Source: Sulfitobacter maritimus | Lineage (GTDB): Bacteria > Pseudomonadota > Alphaproteobacteria > Rhodobacterales > Rhodobacteraceae | DNA length: 64,000 bases | Assembly: GCF_013346665.1 (NCBI RefSeq) | Contig: NZ_JABVBB010000022.1 | Location: forward strand, 124,001 to 188,000 | Reading direction: 5' to 3' | Part shown: positions 18,802 through 27,455 of the stretch, piece after piece | Numbering within the stretch: the stretch's first letter is position 1 | How the letters are laid out: the number at the start of each line of letters is the position of its first letter | Program-made: the position numbers and the translations under genes | The notes under the pieces: model-generated | What the model saw: the letters and a program-made list of their open reading frames with translations, nothing else | Database searches by the model: none | What the model was told of the DNA's origin: nothing

Positions 18802-20082
18802 ATGGCACTGGATACGAAACACGCCGAATACGACGCCCCGCAAAAGGACCTCTATGAAGTGGGCGAAATGCCCCCGATGGGGCATGTCCCGAAACAGATG
18901 TATGCTTGGGCCATTCGCCGCGAACGTCACGGCGATCCGGACAGCGCCATGCTGCAAGAGGTCGTCGATGTGCCAGAACTCGACAGCCAAGACGTGCTGG
19001 TTTTGGTCATGGCGGCAGGCATCAACTACAACGGTGTCTGGGCCGCGCGTGGCGTGCCGATCAGCCCCTTTGACGGCCATGGTGAGCCCTATCACATTGC
19101 AGGCTCCGATGCCTCGGGCATCGTTTGGGCCGTGGGCGACAAGGTCACGCGTTGGAAAGTCGGCGACGAAGTGGTGATCCACTGCAACCAAGACGATGGC
19201 GACGACGAGGAATGTAACGGCGGCGACCCGATGTATTCCCCCAGCCAGCGGATCTGGGGCTATGAGACGCCAGACGGCTCCTTTGCGCAGTTCACCCGCG
19301 TGCAGAGCCAGCAGCTTATGCCACGTCCCAAGCACCTGACGTGGGAAGAGAGCGCCTGCTACACGCTGACGCTGGCCACCGCTTACCGGATGCTTTTCGG
19401 CCATGAGCCGCATGACCTGAAACCCGGCCAGAACGTGCTGGTCTGGGGCGCGTCGGGTGGCCTTGGCTCCTACGCGATCCAGCTCATCAACACCGCAGGC
19501 GCCAATGCGATCGGCGTGATCTCGGACGAGAGCAAGCGCCAGTTCGTGATGGATTTGGGTGCCAAGGGCGTGCTGAACCGCAAGGATTTTAACTGCTGGG
19601 GCCAATTGCCCACGGTGAACACGCCGGAATACAACGAGTGGTTCAAAGAGGCCCGCAAGTTCGGCAAAGCGATCTGGGACATTACCGGCAAGGGTGTGAA
19701 CGTCGACATGGTGTTCGAACATCCCGGCGAAGCGACATTCCCGGTCTCGACCTTCGTGGTCAAAAAGGGCGGCATGGTGGTGATCTGCGCCGGCACCTCC
19801 GGCTTCAACCTGACCTTTGACGTGCGCTATATGTGGATGCACCAAAAGCGTTTGCAGGGCAGCCACTTTGCCCATCTGAAACAGGCGAGCGCCGCGAACA
19901 AGTTGATGATGGAACGCCGCCTTGATCCTTGCATGTCCGAAGTCTTTAGCTGGGCCGATCTGCCTGAGGCGCATATGAAAATGATGCGCAATGAGCATAA
20001 GCCGGGCAATATGTCGGTGCTGGTCCAAGCGCCGCGCACCGGGCTGCGCACCTTAGAAGACGCGCTGTCAGCGGCCGATTAA
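18802..20082 (+). CDS. ccr: Crotonyl-CoA carboxylase/reductase
   Basis: The key enzyme of the EMC pathway, which reductively carboxylates crotonyl-CoA to ethylmalonyl-CoA with NADPH and CO2. The 426-residue protein belongs to the medium-chain dehydrogenase/reductase family. Visible features include MYAWAIRRERHGDPDSAM, AAGINYNGVWAARG, VGDEVVIHCNQDDGDDEECN, the WGYETPDGSFAQF segment, the nucleotide-binding LVWGASGGLGSYAIQLIN, and GSHFAHLKQASAANKLM with the histidine expected in the CO2-binding pocket. Ccr-type proteins are about 430 residues, so it is complete. It lies after the acyltransferase and is followed by a strong terminator. Together with ecm and mch it makes the window's acetyl-CoA assimilation module. 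Confidence 0.96.
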   Translation: MALDTKHAEYDAPQKDLYEVGEMPPMGHVPKQMYAWAIRRERHGDPDSAMLQEVVDVPELDSQDVLVLVMAAGINYNGVWAARGVPISPFDGHGEPYHIAGSDASGIVWAVGDKVTRWKVGDEVVIHCNQDDGDDEECNGGDPMYSPSQRIWGYETPDGSFAQFTRVQSQQLMPRPKHLTWEESACYTLTLATAYRMLFGHEPHDLKPGQNVLVWGASGGLGSYAIQLINTAGANAIGVISDESKRQFVMDLGAKGVLNRKDFNCWGQLPTVNTPEYNEWFKEARKFGKAIWDITGKGVNVDMVFEHPGEATFPVSTFVVKKGGMVVICAGTSGFNLTFDVRYMWMHQKRLQGSHFAHLKQASAANKLMMERRLDPCMSEVFSWADLPEAHMKMMRNEHKPGNMSVLVQAPRTGLRTLEDALSAAD

Positions 20083-20112
20083 AAAGCGATTACGGAACCT
20101 CCCCAAGACTGA

Positions 20113-20143
20113 CCCCTGCGGCCCTGCGCCGTGGGGGTTTTTT
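20113..20143 (+). terminator. Rho-independent terminator after ccr
   Basis: A CCCC...GGGG stem with an inner CGGC/GCCG pairing is followed by TTTTTT. It lies about 30 bp after the ccr stop. Confidence 0.8.
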
Positions 20144-20282
20144 CATTGCAGGCAGCCTAATCAGCAAGTTGCGCAAACGCACCCCGCTATTTCTGGGGAA
20201 GGCAAAAGCGTGGGTATTTGGGGCGTAATCCACATGCTATGGTTGTATTAATCAGGCATTAACCAAACATAGGCAACCCTTC

Positions 20283-20486
20283 ATGCATGATGATTGGATC
20301 TTGGACGTATTGGCCGACCTGAAAGCATTCGCCGCGGCGAACCGGTTGCCCCGCACGGCGGAGCAGTTGGACGACGCAGCGCTTATCGCTCTGGCCGAGA
20401 TGTCTGCACAAGGCGAAGGGATCGGCCAGACCCATGGGAATACTGCCGCATCTGGAACAGATATGGGAAGGACTGGAACAGGCTGA
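20283..20486 (+). CDS. Small protein overlapping the LuxR-solo gene
   Basis: A 67-residue protein starting MHDDWILDVLADLKAFAAAN, with the Leu/Ala-rich pattern continuing as EQLDDAALIALAEMS. It ends 53 bp inside the LuxR gene (start 20434) in a different frame. I recall small proteins of this kind just upstream of LuxR regulators in Rhodobacteraceae, but the function is unknown. The overlap suggests translational coupling of the two genes. The C-terminal tail is low-complexity and looks less conserved. Confidence 0.65.
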   Translation: MHDDWILDVLADLKAFAAANRLPRTAEQLDDAALIALAEMSAQGEGIGQTHGNTAASGTDMGRTGTG

Positions 20487-21153
20487 TGGATTGGCCGCGA
20501 TGCAGCGCGCCACCGAAGCGCTGCGCGACTACTATGCGATTGCCCATATCGCTTATCACTGGGTCGATACCGCTGGCACGCAATACGGCTGCGGGACCTA
20601 TGCGACCAACTGGGCTGAGCGCTATCACGAACAGGGCTATCTGCGCATCGATCCTGTGGTGAGCGGCTGCTATCGGCGCTTTCAACCGGTCGATTGGAAG
20701 GAGTTGGATTGGTCTTCCCGCGCGGCGCGGGCATTCCGCCGAGATGCTTTGGCCCATGGGGTTGGCAACCAAGGGTTTTCGGTCCCCATTCGCGGACCAC
20801 ACGGGCAATTCGCGCTCTTTACCGCCAACCACAGTTGCGAAGATGCGCTCTGGGCCGACTTCACCGTCAGCCACCGGCGCGATCTGGTCTGGGCGGCGCA
20901 TTGCTTCAATGAAAAGGCACTGCATCTGGCCCCTGCGCGTGCGCCTGATGCGGTTCAAGCGCTGTCGCCACGCGAGGTTGATACCATGACCCTATTGGCT
21001 GTCGGTCTAAGCCGGGCGCAGGTGGCTGATCGGCTGTCGATCTCGGAACATACGCTGCGTGTCTATGTCGAAAGTGCGCGGTTCAAATTGGGTGCGTCAA
21101 ACACGACCCATGCGGTGGCGCGCGCCTTAAGCCGAGGCTTGATCGTCGTTTGA
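20434..21153 (+). CDS. LuxR-family transcriptional regulator with an autoinducer-binding domain (solo)
   Basis: A 239-residue regulator. The N-terminal autoinducer-binding domain (about residues 15-160) has the conserved W, Y and DP residues: the TNWAERY region, then LRIDPVVSGC, VDWKELDW, and VGNQGFSVPIRGPHG. The C-terminal HTH (about 175-235, LSPREVDTMTLLAVGLSRAQVADRLSISEHTLRVYVESARFKLGASN) is a standard LuxR DNA-binding domain. No luxI synthase is in the window, so it behaves as a LuxR solo, and the signal may be made elsewhere in the genome or by other cells. It overlaps the small gene upstream. Start codon choice is uncertain because of the overlap. Confidence 0.88.
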   Translation: MGILPHLEQIWEGLEQADGLAAMQRATEALRDYYAIAHIAYHWVDTAGTQYGCGTYATNWAERYHEQGYLRIDPVVSGCYRRFQPVDWKELDWSSRAARAFRRDALAHGVGNQGFSVPIRGPHGQFALFTANHSCEDALWADFTVSHRRDLVWAAHCFNEKALHLAPARAPDAVQALSPREVDTMTLLAVGLSRAQVADRLSISEHTLRVYVESARFKLGASNTTHAVARALSRGLIVV

Positions 21154-21276
21154 GGCTGAAGATCAGCGAGTTCGGACCGGGGGACCGAGCCGCTCTTCCA
21201 AGTATTTTCGATCAAAAAGAGCAAGGGAGCCACAGCCCATCTGGTCCCCGGCGCGGGGGTCAATTAGGGTCGCGGA

Positions 21277-22812
21277 ATGACATCGAATGCGCTCACCTAT
21301 TCCGAAGACCAAGCGGCTGCCCATGACCGGGTGGCCGAGATGCTGCGCTCAGCAGGCATTGATCTGGACGACAGCTTGCTGATGCCGCCTGCGGGCGGGC
21401 CGGATCAGGTGATGGCGGTGACCGGCAAGGCGGGATCGGGCAAGACCTTGTTGCTGGCCGAGCTTTACCGCGCGCTCGAAGGCGCCGGGGTCGAGATCGT
21501 TTCGGGCGACTACGAGTCGCGCAAGAAACGCGAAAAACGCACGCTGGCGATCCTTGCGCCAACGAATAAGGCGGCCAGTGTCTTGCGGCTGCGCGGGGTG
21601 CCGGCCACGACGATCCACCGGATTCTTTATACGCCGGTTTATCATCCCGAGTATGAACGCATCGCCGAATGGTTGACCGGCAATGGCGAGAAGCCTGAGA
21701 TTGATGGCCTGAGCGAGGTGGCGCTGGACCGCGCGGCGGCGTTTTTTGCCAATAACAAATCGGTGCCGGGGGCGCTGGCGGCGGCGGGGCTCAGGGGCAG
21801 TGATTTCATCACCGGCTGGAAACGGCGCGAAGAGCCGCTGGACATCGGCTTTGTCGATGAAAGCTCGATGCTGGATGACAAGCAGTTCGAGGATTTGAAA
21901 GAGATTTTCCCGACGCTGCTGCTCTTTGGCGACCCTGCGCAGCTTGCCCCTGTGGGGCAGTCCGGCACGATGGTGTTTGAAAAACTACCTGAAAAACGCG
22001 TGCTGAACCTCAACCGGATCCACAGGCAAGAAGCCGACAACCCGATCCTCGATATTGCCCATGCGCTGGCCGACCCGCAGTTGGAGTTTCACGATTTCGA
22101 GCAGATGATCGAAGACGCATCAAAGCGCGACGAACGGGTGGTCTGGGGCCAGCGGGTTGAGGTCGATCTGATGGCGCGCAGCCCGGTGTTGGTCTGGCGC
22201 AATGCCACGCGCATCCGTTTGATCAATGCCTTTCGTAGCGTACATGGCGCGCCCGAAGATGCGCTGCTGGCGGGGGAACCGCTGATCTGCGACGGGATTG
22301 AACTGCCGCTTAAACACCGTAAAAAGCGCCTTGATCTGGAGGCGCGGGGGCTGATCAAGGGCGCCCAAGTGGTCTATCTGGGCGAAGGGCGCAAGCCGGG
22401 GTTTAGCCGGTTGCATGTGATCGGGGCCGAAGACCCGCAAGTGAGTGCGGCGTCGATTGTGAAGATCGAAAAGCCGGATGAGGAAGAACCCTTTATCCCC
22501 TTTGCCGCACGGATGGGGGCGACGTTCCTGCATGGGGCGGCGGTGACCATCCACAAGGCGCAGGGCAGCCAGTGGGAGAATGTGCAGGTCTTTGCACCGG
22601 ACCTTTATGCCGCTGCGCGGATGGGGCGCTCGGAGGCGGGGCAGCCATTGTGGAAGCGGCTTGCCTATGTCGCGATCACCCGCGCGCAGGAGCGGCTAAT
22701 CTGGGTGGTGCGCAACCGGTTGAGCAAGCCTTCGGGGCCGCTCAGGGTGGATGATCTGAAGGCCGCTCCGGCAGCGACGCTGACCTTGGAAGCGACAGAG
22801 GAGGGGGCATGA
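21277..22812 (+). CDS. RecD-like ATP-dependent DNA helicase (AAA/UvrD-C-terminal)
   Basis: A 511-residue helicase of the RecD2-like type found in alphaproteobacteria. It has Walker A G50-K-A-G-S-G-K-T57, an APTNKAASVLRLRG motif Ia, motif II D194-E195-S-S (FVDESSMLDD), LLFGDPAQLAPVG, and the UvrD_C_2 end (AAVTIHKAQGSQWENV, YVAITRAQERLIWVV), all in the proper order. These proteins process DNA ends in repair, and the in vivo role here is inferred. The gene overlaps the downstream SDR gene by four bases (ATGA), so the two are co-translated. Confidence 0.9.
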   Translation: MTSNALTYSEDQAAAHDRVAEMLRSAGIDLDDSLLMPPAGGPDQVMAVTGKAGSGKTLLLAELYRALEGAGVEIVSGDYESRKKREKRTLAILAPTNKAASVLRLRGVPATTIHRILYTPVYHPEYERIAEWLTGNGEKPEIDGLSEVALDRAAAFFANNKSVPGALAAAGLRGSDFITGWKRREEPLDIGFVDESSMLDDKQFEDLKEIFPTLLLFGDPAQLAPVGQSGTMVFEKLPEKRVLNLNRIHRQEADNPILDIAHALADPQLEFHDFEQMIEDASKRDERVVWGQRVEVDLMARSPVLVWRNATRIRLINAFRSVHGAPEDALLAGEPLICDGIELPLKHRKKRLDLEARGLIKGAQVVYLGEGRKPGFSRLHVIGAEDPQVSAASIVKIEKPDEEEPFIPFAARMGATFLHGAAVTIHKAQGSQWENVQVFAPDLYAAARMGRSEAGQPLWKRLAYVAITRAQERLIWVVRNRLSKPSGPLRVDDLKAAPAATLTLEATEEGA

Positions 22813-23504
22813 AATCCATTTTAATCACGGGTGCCAGTTCCGGCATCGGACGGGCCACGGCGGAGGTGTTTCTCGACGCAGGTTGGCGGGTCGGCCTTGT
22901 GGCGCGGCGCGGCGATATGCTCGACAAGCTGGCACAGGGGCATGACAACGCCGTTGCCTTGCCTGCGGATGTGACAGACGCGGATGCGATGCAGGCGGTC
23001 TTTGACCAGTTCGGGCATATTGATGTGTTGTTCAACAACGCCGGGGTCTTTGGCCCCTCGGCTCCCATCGATGAGGTGCCGCTTGAGGATTGGGCGCAGG
23101 TGTTGGCGGTCAATCTGAACGGCATGTTTATCACCGCGCGTCTGGCCTTTGCCGCGATGCGGGCGCAGGGGGGCGGGCGGATTATCAACAACGGCTCGCT
23201 CTCGGCCCATGTGCCGCGGCCAGGGTCGGTGTGTTACACGACTACAAAACATGCGGTGACGGGGCTGACAAAGTCGCTTTCGCTGGATGGGCGCGATCTC
23301 AATATCGCTTGCGGCCAGATCGACATTGGCAATGCTGAGACGCCGATGGTCTCTATGCTGAAGGATCAAAACCCCGGCATGGCGGCAATGGATGTGGCCC
23401 ATGCGGCGCGGTCGGTGCTGCATATGGCAGAGCTGCCGCTGGATGCGAATGTGCAGTTCATGACCGTGATGGCGACGCAGATGCCCTATATTGGGCGTGG
23501 TTAA
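22809..23504 (+). CDS. Short-chain dehydrogenase/reductase
   Basis: A 231-residue SDR. It has the NAD(P)-binding G-x-x-x-G-x-G motif ITGASSGIGRATAE, NNAGVFGP, the active-site SLSAHVPRPGSVCYTTTKHA containing the catalytic Ser, Tyr and Lys (Y-x-x-x-K), and a VDIGNAET-type C-terminal segment. Substrate specificity cannot be assigned. It overlaps the helicase gene by ATGA and converges with the TIGR02186 gene, sharing four bases at the 3' ends (23501-23504). Confidence 0.9.
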   Translation: MKSILITGASSGIGRATAEVFLDAGWRVGLVARRGDMLDKLAQGHDNAVALPADVTDADAMQAVFDQFGHIDVLFNNAGVFGPSAPIDEVPLEDWAQVLAVNLNGMFITARLAFAAMRAQGGGRIINNGSLSAHVPRPGSVCYTTTKHAVTGLTKSLSLDGRDLNIACGQIDIGNAETPMVSMLKDQNPGMAAMDVAHAARSVLHMAELPLDANVQFMTVMATQMPYIGRG

Positions 23505-24265
23505 CGGCGCAGCAGCCCAAAGACCGCCGAGGCACCCCAACCGGCAGCGATGGCGATGAACAGCGACAGCAACCCGTAAATAAAGGCTTGCTGATGGGCG
23601 AGGTTAAAAAGCCACCGTTCCAACCCCACTTTGCGCACGTCGATCACAGTTTCATACTGTGCCACCACATCTCCGCTGCGGGTCAGGAAGATGCGCGTGT
23701 CATAGGCGCCTTCGGTCAGTGCCGCAGGCAGGGCGATGGCCGCGCGGAAGAGGGTTTGTTCGTCCACCTTCACACCGTCTTCGATCACCTGATAGAGGTT
23801 CGACTTGCTGCGCACACGGATCAGCGCTTCGGTAAACTCTGCCGGGTTTTCAATGTCCATCGGCGCGCCAACAGACCGGATTGCACGGGGGATCGAAATG
23901 CGGTGGCGCAGGTCTTCGGTGCGTTTGAGCACCTCCGACAGCGGGCCTGAGGTGACGACAGCATAAAAGCTGGGCGCACGGTCCACCTCAACAGCGTCGG
24001 TGTTGACCCAAATTCCAAAGCGCCGCTCCTTGCGCCGCACCATCACCGGTGTTGAGGGACCGGAAACAGTGACAACAACTTCGAGCGGAGCGCCTTCGGG
24101 GATCGGAGTTTCGCGTTTCACGGCGCCATAGACGAGGATTTCTGAGCCGTCGAAATTGGTGGTGATGGAGACTTCGGCTTGGCTAAGGCCCAGCACGATC
24201 TCTTCCTCCGCCGTGGCGGGCAGGGCCATGAGCAACAGGCCGGTGAGTGCAGAAAAGAGCCGCAT
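23501..24265 (-). CDS. TIGR02186 family membrane-anchored protein
   Basis: A 254-residue protein with a signal peptide (MRLFSALTGLLLMALPATAEE), extracytoplasmic beta-rich content (EVVVTVSGPSTPVMVRRKERRFGIWVNTD, then PSFYAVVTSGPL), and a single C-terminal membrane helix (GLLSLFIAIAAGWGASAVFGLL). This is the TIGR02186 pattern, a family of unknown function that frequently sits beside TauE/SafE permeases. Its start overlaps the stop of the TauE gene (ATGA), so the two form one operon transcribed leftward. A role as a partner of the anion exporter is an inference from this linkage. Confidence 0.88.
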   Translation of the reverse strand: MRLFSALTGLLLMALPATAEEEIVLGLSQAEVSITTNFDGSEILVYGAVKRETPIPEGAPLEVVVTVSGPSTPVMVRRKERRFGIWVNTDAVEVDRAPSFYAVVTSGPLSEVLKRTEDLRHRISIPRAIRSVGAPMDIENPAEFTEALIRVRSKSNLYQVIEDGVKVDEQTLFRAAIALPAALTEGAYDTRIFLTRSGDVVAQYETVIDVRKVGLERWLFNLAHQQAFIYGLLSLFIAIAAGWGASAVFGLLRR

Positions 24266-25176
24266 CAGTCTGTCACCGGGCCGAGCGAGTAGAGCTCTGC
24301 CGGCTGCAGCAGCAGATCAAGCGCCAGTTTGCCGCAGACCGCCAGCACCAGCAGGGCCAGCAGGATGCGCAGCTGCTCGGCCTGCATACGCACGCCGATC
24401 CGGGTGCCAACCTGCGCGCCCAGCACCCCGCCCACCAGCAGCAGCACGGCGAGCACGATGTCGACGGTCTGGTTAGTGGTGGCGTGCAGCATGGTGGTAA
24501 AGGCGGTGACAAAAATGATCTGCAACAGCGAGGTGCCGATCACCACTTTGGTCGGCATACCCAGCAAATAGATCATCGCCGGGACCATGATGAAGCCGCC
24601 GCCCACGCCCATGATCGCTGACAGAACGCCGACCGAAGCGCCAACGAGGATCGGAGGAATGACGGAGATATAAAGGCCCGAAACCCGGAAGCGCATTTTT
24701 AGCGGCAGACCGTGGACCCAGTAGTGTTTCTTGCGTTTTACCCGGCCGCCCTTGCGGGTGCGGCGGATGGCCCGCAGCGATTCAAAGAACATCAGCCCGC
24801 CGATGATGCCGAGGAATATGACGTAGCAGAGCGTCACCAGCAGATCGACTTGACCGAGCGATTTTAAGTAGTTGAACACGATCATGCCAAGGCCCGAGCC
24901 GATCAGCCCGCCGCCCAGCAACACGTAGCCCATTCGGAAATCCACCGTCTTGCGTTTGAGATGCGCAAGCAAGGCGGAAAAAGACGAAGCGACGATCTGG
25001 TTGGTGGAGGTGGCCACGGCCACCGCAGGCGGGATGCCGACAAAGAACAACAGCGGCGTGATGAGAAACCCGCCGCCGACGCCAAACATGCCCGATAAAA
25101 TGCCCACGATCCCGCCCAGCCCCAAAAGGAGAAAAGCGTTAACCGACACTTCGGCAATGGGCAGGTAGATTTGCAT
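24265..25176 (-). CDS. TauE/SafE family sulfite or organosulfonate exporter
   Basis: A 303-residue membrane protein with two TauE repeats. The signature GIVGILSGMFGVGGGFLITPLLFF appears near residue 22, and its counterpart GASVGVLSAIMGVGGGFIMVPAMIY near residue 178. About eight helices are visible, with a long basic cytoplasmic loop (RRTRKGGRVKRKKHYW) between the two halves. TauE proteins export sulfite, sulfoacetate or similar small anions, and the substrate here is unknown. Coupled by ATGA to the TIGR02186 gene. Confidence 0.9.
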   Translation of the reverse strand: MQIYLPIAEVSVNAFLLLGLGGIVGILSGMFGVGGGFLITPLLFFVGIPPAVAVATSTNQIVASSFSALLAHLKRKTVDFRMGYVLLGGGLIGSGLGMIVFNYLKSLGQVDLLVTLCYVIFLGIIGGLMFFESLRAIRRTRKGGRVKRKKHYWVHGLPLKMRFRVSGLYISVIPPILVGASVGVLSAIMGVGGGFIMVPAMIYLLGMPTKVVIGTSLLQIIFVTAFTTMLHATTNQTVDIVLAVLLLVGGVLGAQVGTRIGVRMQAEQLRILLALLVLAVCGKLALDLLLQPAELYSLGPVTD

Positions 25177-25289
25177 GACGTTTCCTAGCCCCGAACGGTT
25201 GCCGGTTGCAACATAGCTTCGCCGCTAAATACCGCCTACCGGAAAAGGCTGTGTCTGACCGGCCCTTGGGCGCAAGAGCCGATCAGGCG

Positions 25290-26258
25290 TTAGCGTTCTT
25301 TGACGTAGGGCTCGCCGCCCGCGCGGGGCGGGATCGCCTTGCCCACAAAACCAGCAAGGATCACCACGGTCATCAGATAGGGCAGGGCGCCGAGAAGCTG
25401 GCCCTGCACCTTGATGCCAATGACCGCTTGGATCACATCAGGCCGAGTTTCCAACGCGCCGAAAAGGCCAAAGAGCAGGGTTGCCCAGAGCGCGTACCAA
25501 GGCCGCCACTTGGCAAAGATCAGCGCGGCCAGCGCGATAAAGCCACGGCCTGCCGACATATCCTTGACGAAACCCGCTTGCAGCGCGGTGCTCAAGTAGG
25601 CCCCCGCCACGCCGCAGAGCAGACCGGCGATGCCGACAGCCGCATAGCGCAGACCGACGACCGAGACGCCAGCGGTGTCCACCGCAGCGGGGTTCTCACC
25701 CACCGCGCGCAGGCGCAGGCCGAAACGGGTGCGGAACAGGATCCACCATGTCAGCGGCACGGCGAGGAAGGCGGCATAGACGAGGATCGAATGGCCGGAG
25801 ATCAGCTCTTCGTAGAGCGGGCCGATGATGGGCGCGTTCTCCATCGCCTCGGCGAAGGGCAGGGTGATCGGCTCGAACCGTGCGCCGCCAAAGAGCGAGG
25901 GGGTGCGGCCTCCTTGGGCGAACCAGTCCTGCGCGATCAGCACGGTCATGCCAGCGGCGAGGAAGTTGATCGCCACGCCGGAGATCAACTGGTTGCCGCG
26001 AAAGGTGATGGAGGCGAGACCATGCACGGCGCTAAGCACCATGGACGCGCCGATACCTGCTGCAAGGCCCAGCCAGACAGAGCCGGTGAGCGAGGCGAGA
26101 GCGGCGGAGAAGAAGGCAGCGGCCAGCATCTTGCCCTCAAGCCCGATGTCAAAGACCCCCGCGCGTTCGGAGAAAAGACCGGCAAGACAGGCCAGAAGCA
26201 GGGGCGTGGCCAGCCGCACGGTGCTGTCGAGCAATTGGATGAGCGTGATATAGTCCAT
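25290..26258 (-). CDS. BMP-type ABC importer permease (nucleoside-type)
   Basis: A 322-residue permease with about ten hydrophobic helices, part of a BMP-family importer that takes up purine nucleosides or related compounds. It has VFDIGLEGKMLAAAFFSAAL, GNQLISGVAINFLAAGM, and LWWILFRTRFGLRLRAVGENP, the coupling-region pattern of BMP permeases. It lies 35 bp downstream of the second permease on the same strand. Substrate is inferred from family; no genes for nucleoside catabolism are adjacent. Confidence 0.9.
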   Translation of the reverse strand: MDYITLIQLLDSTVRLATPLLLACLAGLFSERAGVFDIGLEGKMLAAAFFSAALASLTGSVWLGLAAGIGASMVLSAVHGLASITFRGNQLISGVAINFLAAGMTVLIAQDWFAQGGRTPSLFGGARFEPITLPFAEAMENAPIIGPLYEELISGHSILVYAAFLAVPLTWWILFRTRFGLRLRAVGENPAAVDTAGVSVVGLRYAAVGIAGLLCGVAGAYLSTALQAGFVKDMSAGRGFIALAALIFAKWRPWYALWATLLFGLFGALETRPDVIQAVIGIKVQGQLLGALPYLMTVVILAGFVGKAIPPRAGGEPYVKER

Positions 26259-26293
26259 AGGTCAGACCCGCTTTCTCAGGGGGGTAAAGGGGC

Positions 26294-27454
26294 TCATTCC
26301 GCGCTCTCCGACTGGGCGCTGCGGGGGCCGGGTTTGGGCTCGGTCTCGGGCGTTGGCGAGGGCGGACCGGGGCGGCGGAACATTAGGAACAGGCGTTCCA
26401 GCGGCATCCGCACCATGTTGTCGAGCGCGCCGGTGAAGAGGATCACTAAGGCTTGGATCACGACGATCAATTCGCGGGGGATCGAGGTCCAGAGCGCCAG
26501 TTCCGCGCCGCCTTGGTAGAGGAAGCCGAAGAGGAGTGCGGCAAAGAAGACACCGACGGGGTGCGAGCGGCCCATCAGCGCCACGGCAATACCGATGAAG
26601 CCCGCGCCTTCGGTCGCGTTCAGCACGAGCCGTTCGCTTTCGCCCATGACGTTGTTGATCGCCATCAGGCCCGCAAGCGCGCCGGAGATGATCATGGTGA
26701 CCATGGTGATGCGCACCGGCGAGATGCCGGCGTATTTGGCGGCGGGTTGCGAATGACCATAGGCGCGGATTTCATAGCCCAGACGGGTGCGCCAGATCAG
26801 GAGCCAAACCACGACGCAAGCCGCAACCGCGACCAAAAGCGAGACGTTCGCAGGCGCGGATTTGGAGAAAGCGATGCCGAGGGGGGCAAGGAGTTCATGC
26901 AGCGTCGGCAGGTGTACGGCTTCGGGGAAGCGGGCGCTTGCCGGGTCCATGCTGCCCGGCGGGCGCATGACGTTGACGAGGACGTAGTTCAGCAGCGCCG
27001 CGGCGATGAAGTTGAACATGATCGTCGTGATCACGACGTGGGAGCCGCGTTTGGCCTGTAGCCAACCGGGGATCGCGGCCCAGACCGCGCCGAAGAGCGC
27101 GGCCATGGTGCCTGCACCGATCAGCGCCAGCGTCCAGTGCGGCCATGGGATGTAGAGTGCAGCCAAGGCCACGCCCAAACCGCCCAGCATCGCCTGACCC
27201 TCGCCGCCGATGTTGAACAGCCTTGCGTGGAAGGCCACGGCGACGGCAAGGCCGGTGAAGATGAAGTTGGTGGCGTAGTAAAGCGTGTAGCCCCAGCCAT
27301 AGGTCGAGCCGAGTGCGCCCTTGACCATGAGGTTCACAGCGGCAATCGGGTCTTCCCCGATCGACAGGATCACCAGCGCAGAGAGGATGGCGGCCAGCAA
27401 CAGTGAGATCAGCGGTACGAGGATCACCTCGGCCCATTTTGGCATCACGTCCAT
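26294..27454 (-). CDS. BMP-type ABC importer permease (larger)
   Basis: A 386-residue permease. The start MDVMPKWAEVILVPLISLLLA (27454) follows a GGAGGTCTGAG ribosome site. It has about ten helices and the motifs FNIGGEGQAMLGGLGVALA, RGSHVVITTIMFNFIAAALLNYV, and the cytoplasmic coupling loop RLGYEIRAYGHSQPAAKYAG. It ends in a Pro-rich tail. It pairs with the 322-residue permease, with the ATPase gene immediately upstream. Confidence 0.9.
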   Translation of the reverse strand: MDVMPKWAEVILVPLISLLLAAILSALVILSIGEDPIAAVNLMVKGALGSTYGWGYTLYYATNFIFTGLAVAVAFHARLFNIGGEGQAMLGGLGVALAALYIPWPHWTLALIGAGTMAALFGAVWAAIPGWLQAKRGSHVVITTIMFNFIAAALLNYVLVNVMRPPGSMDPASARFPEAVHLPTLHELLAPLGIAFSKSAPANVSLLVAVAACVVVWLLIWRTRLGYEIRAYGHSQPAAKYAGISPVRITMVTMIISGALAGLMAINNVMGESERLVLNATEGAGFIGIAVALMGRSHPVGVFFAALLFGFLYQGGAELALWTSIPRELIVVIQALVILFTGALDNMVRMPLERLFLMFRRPGPPSPTPETEPKPGPRSAQSESAE

Positions 27455-27455
27455 C

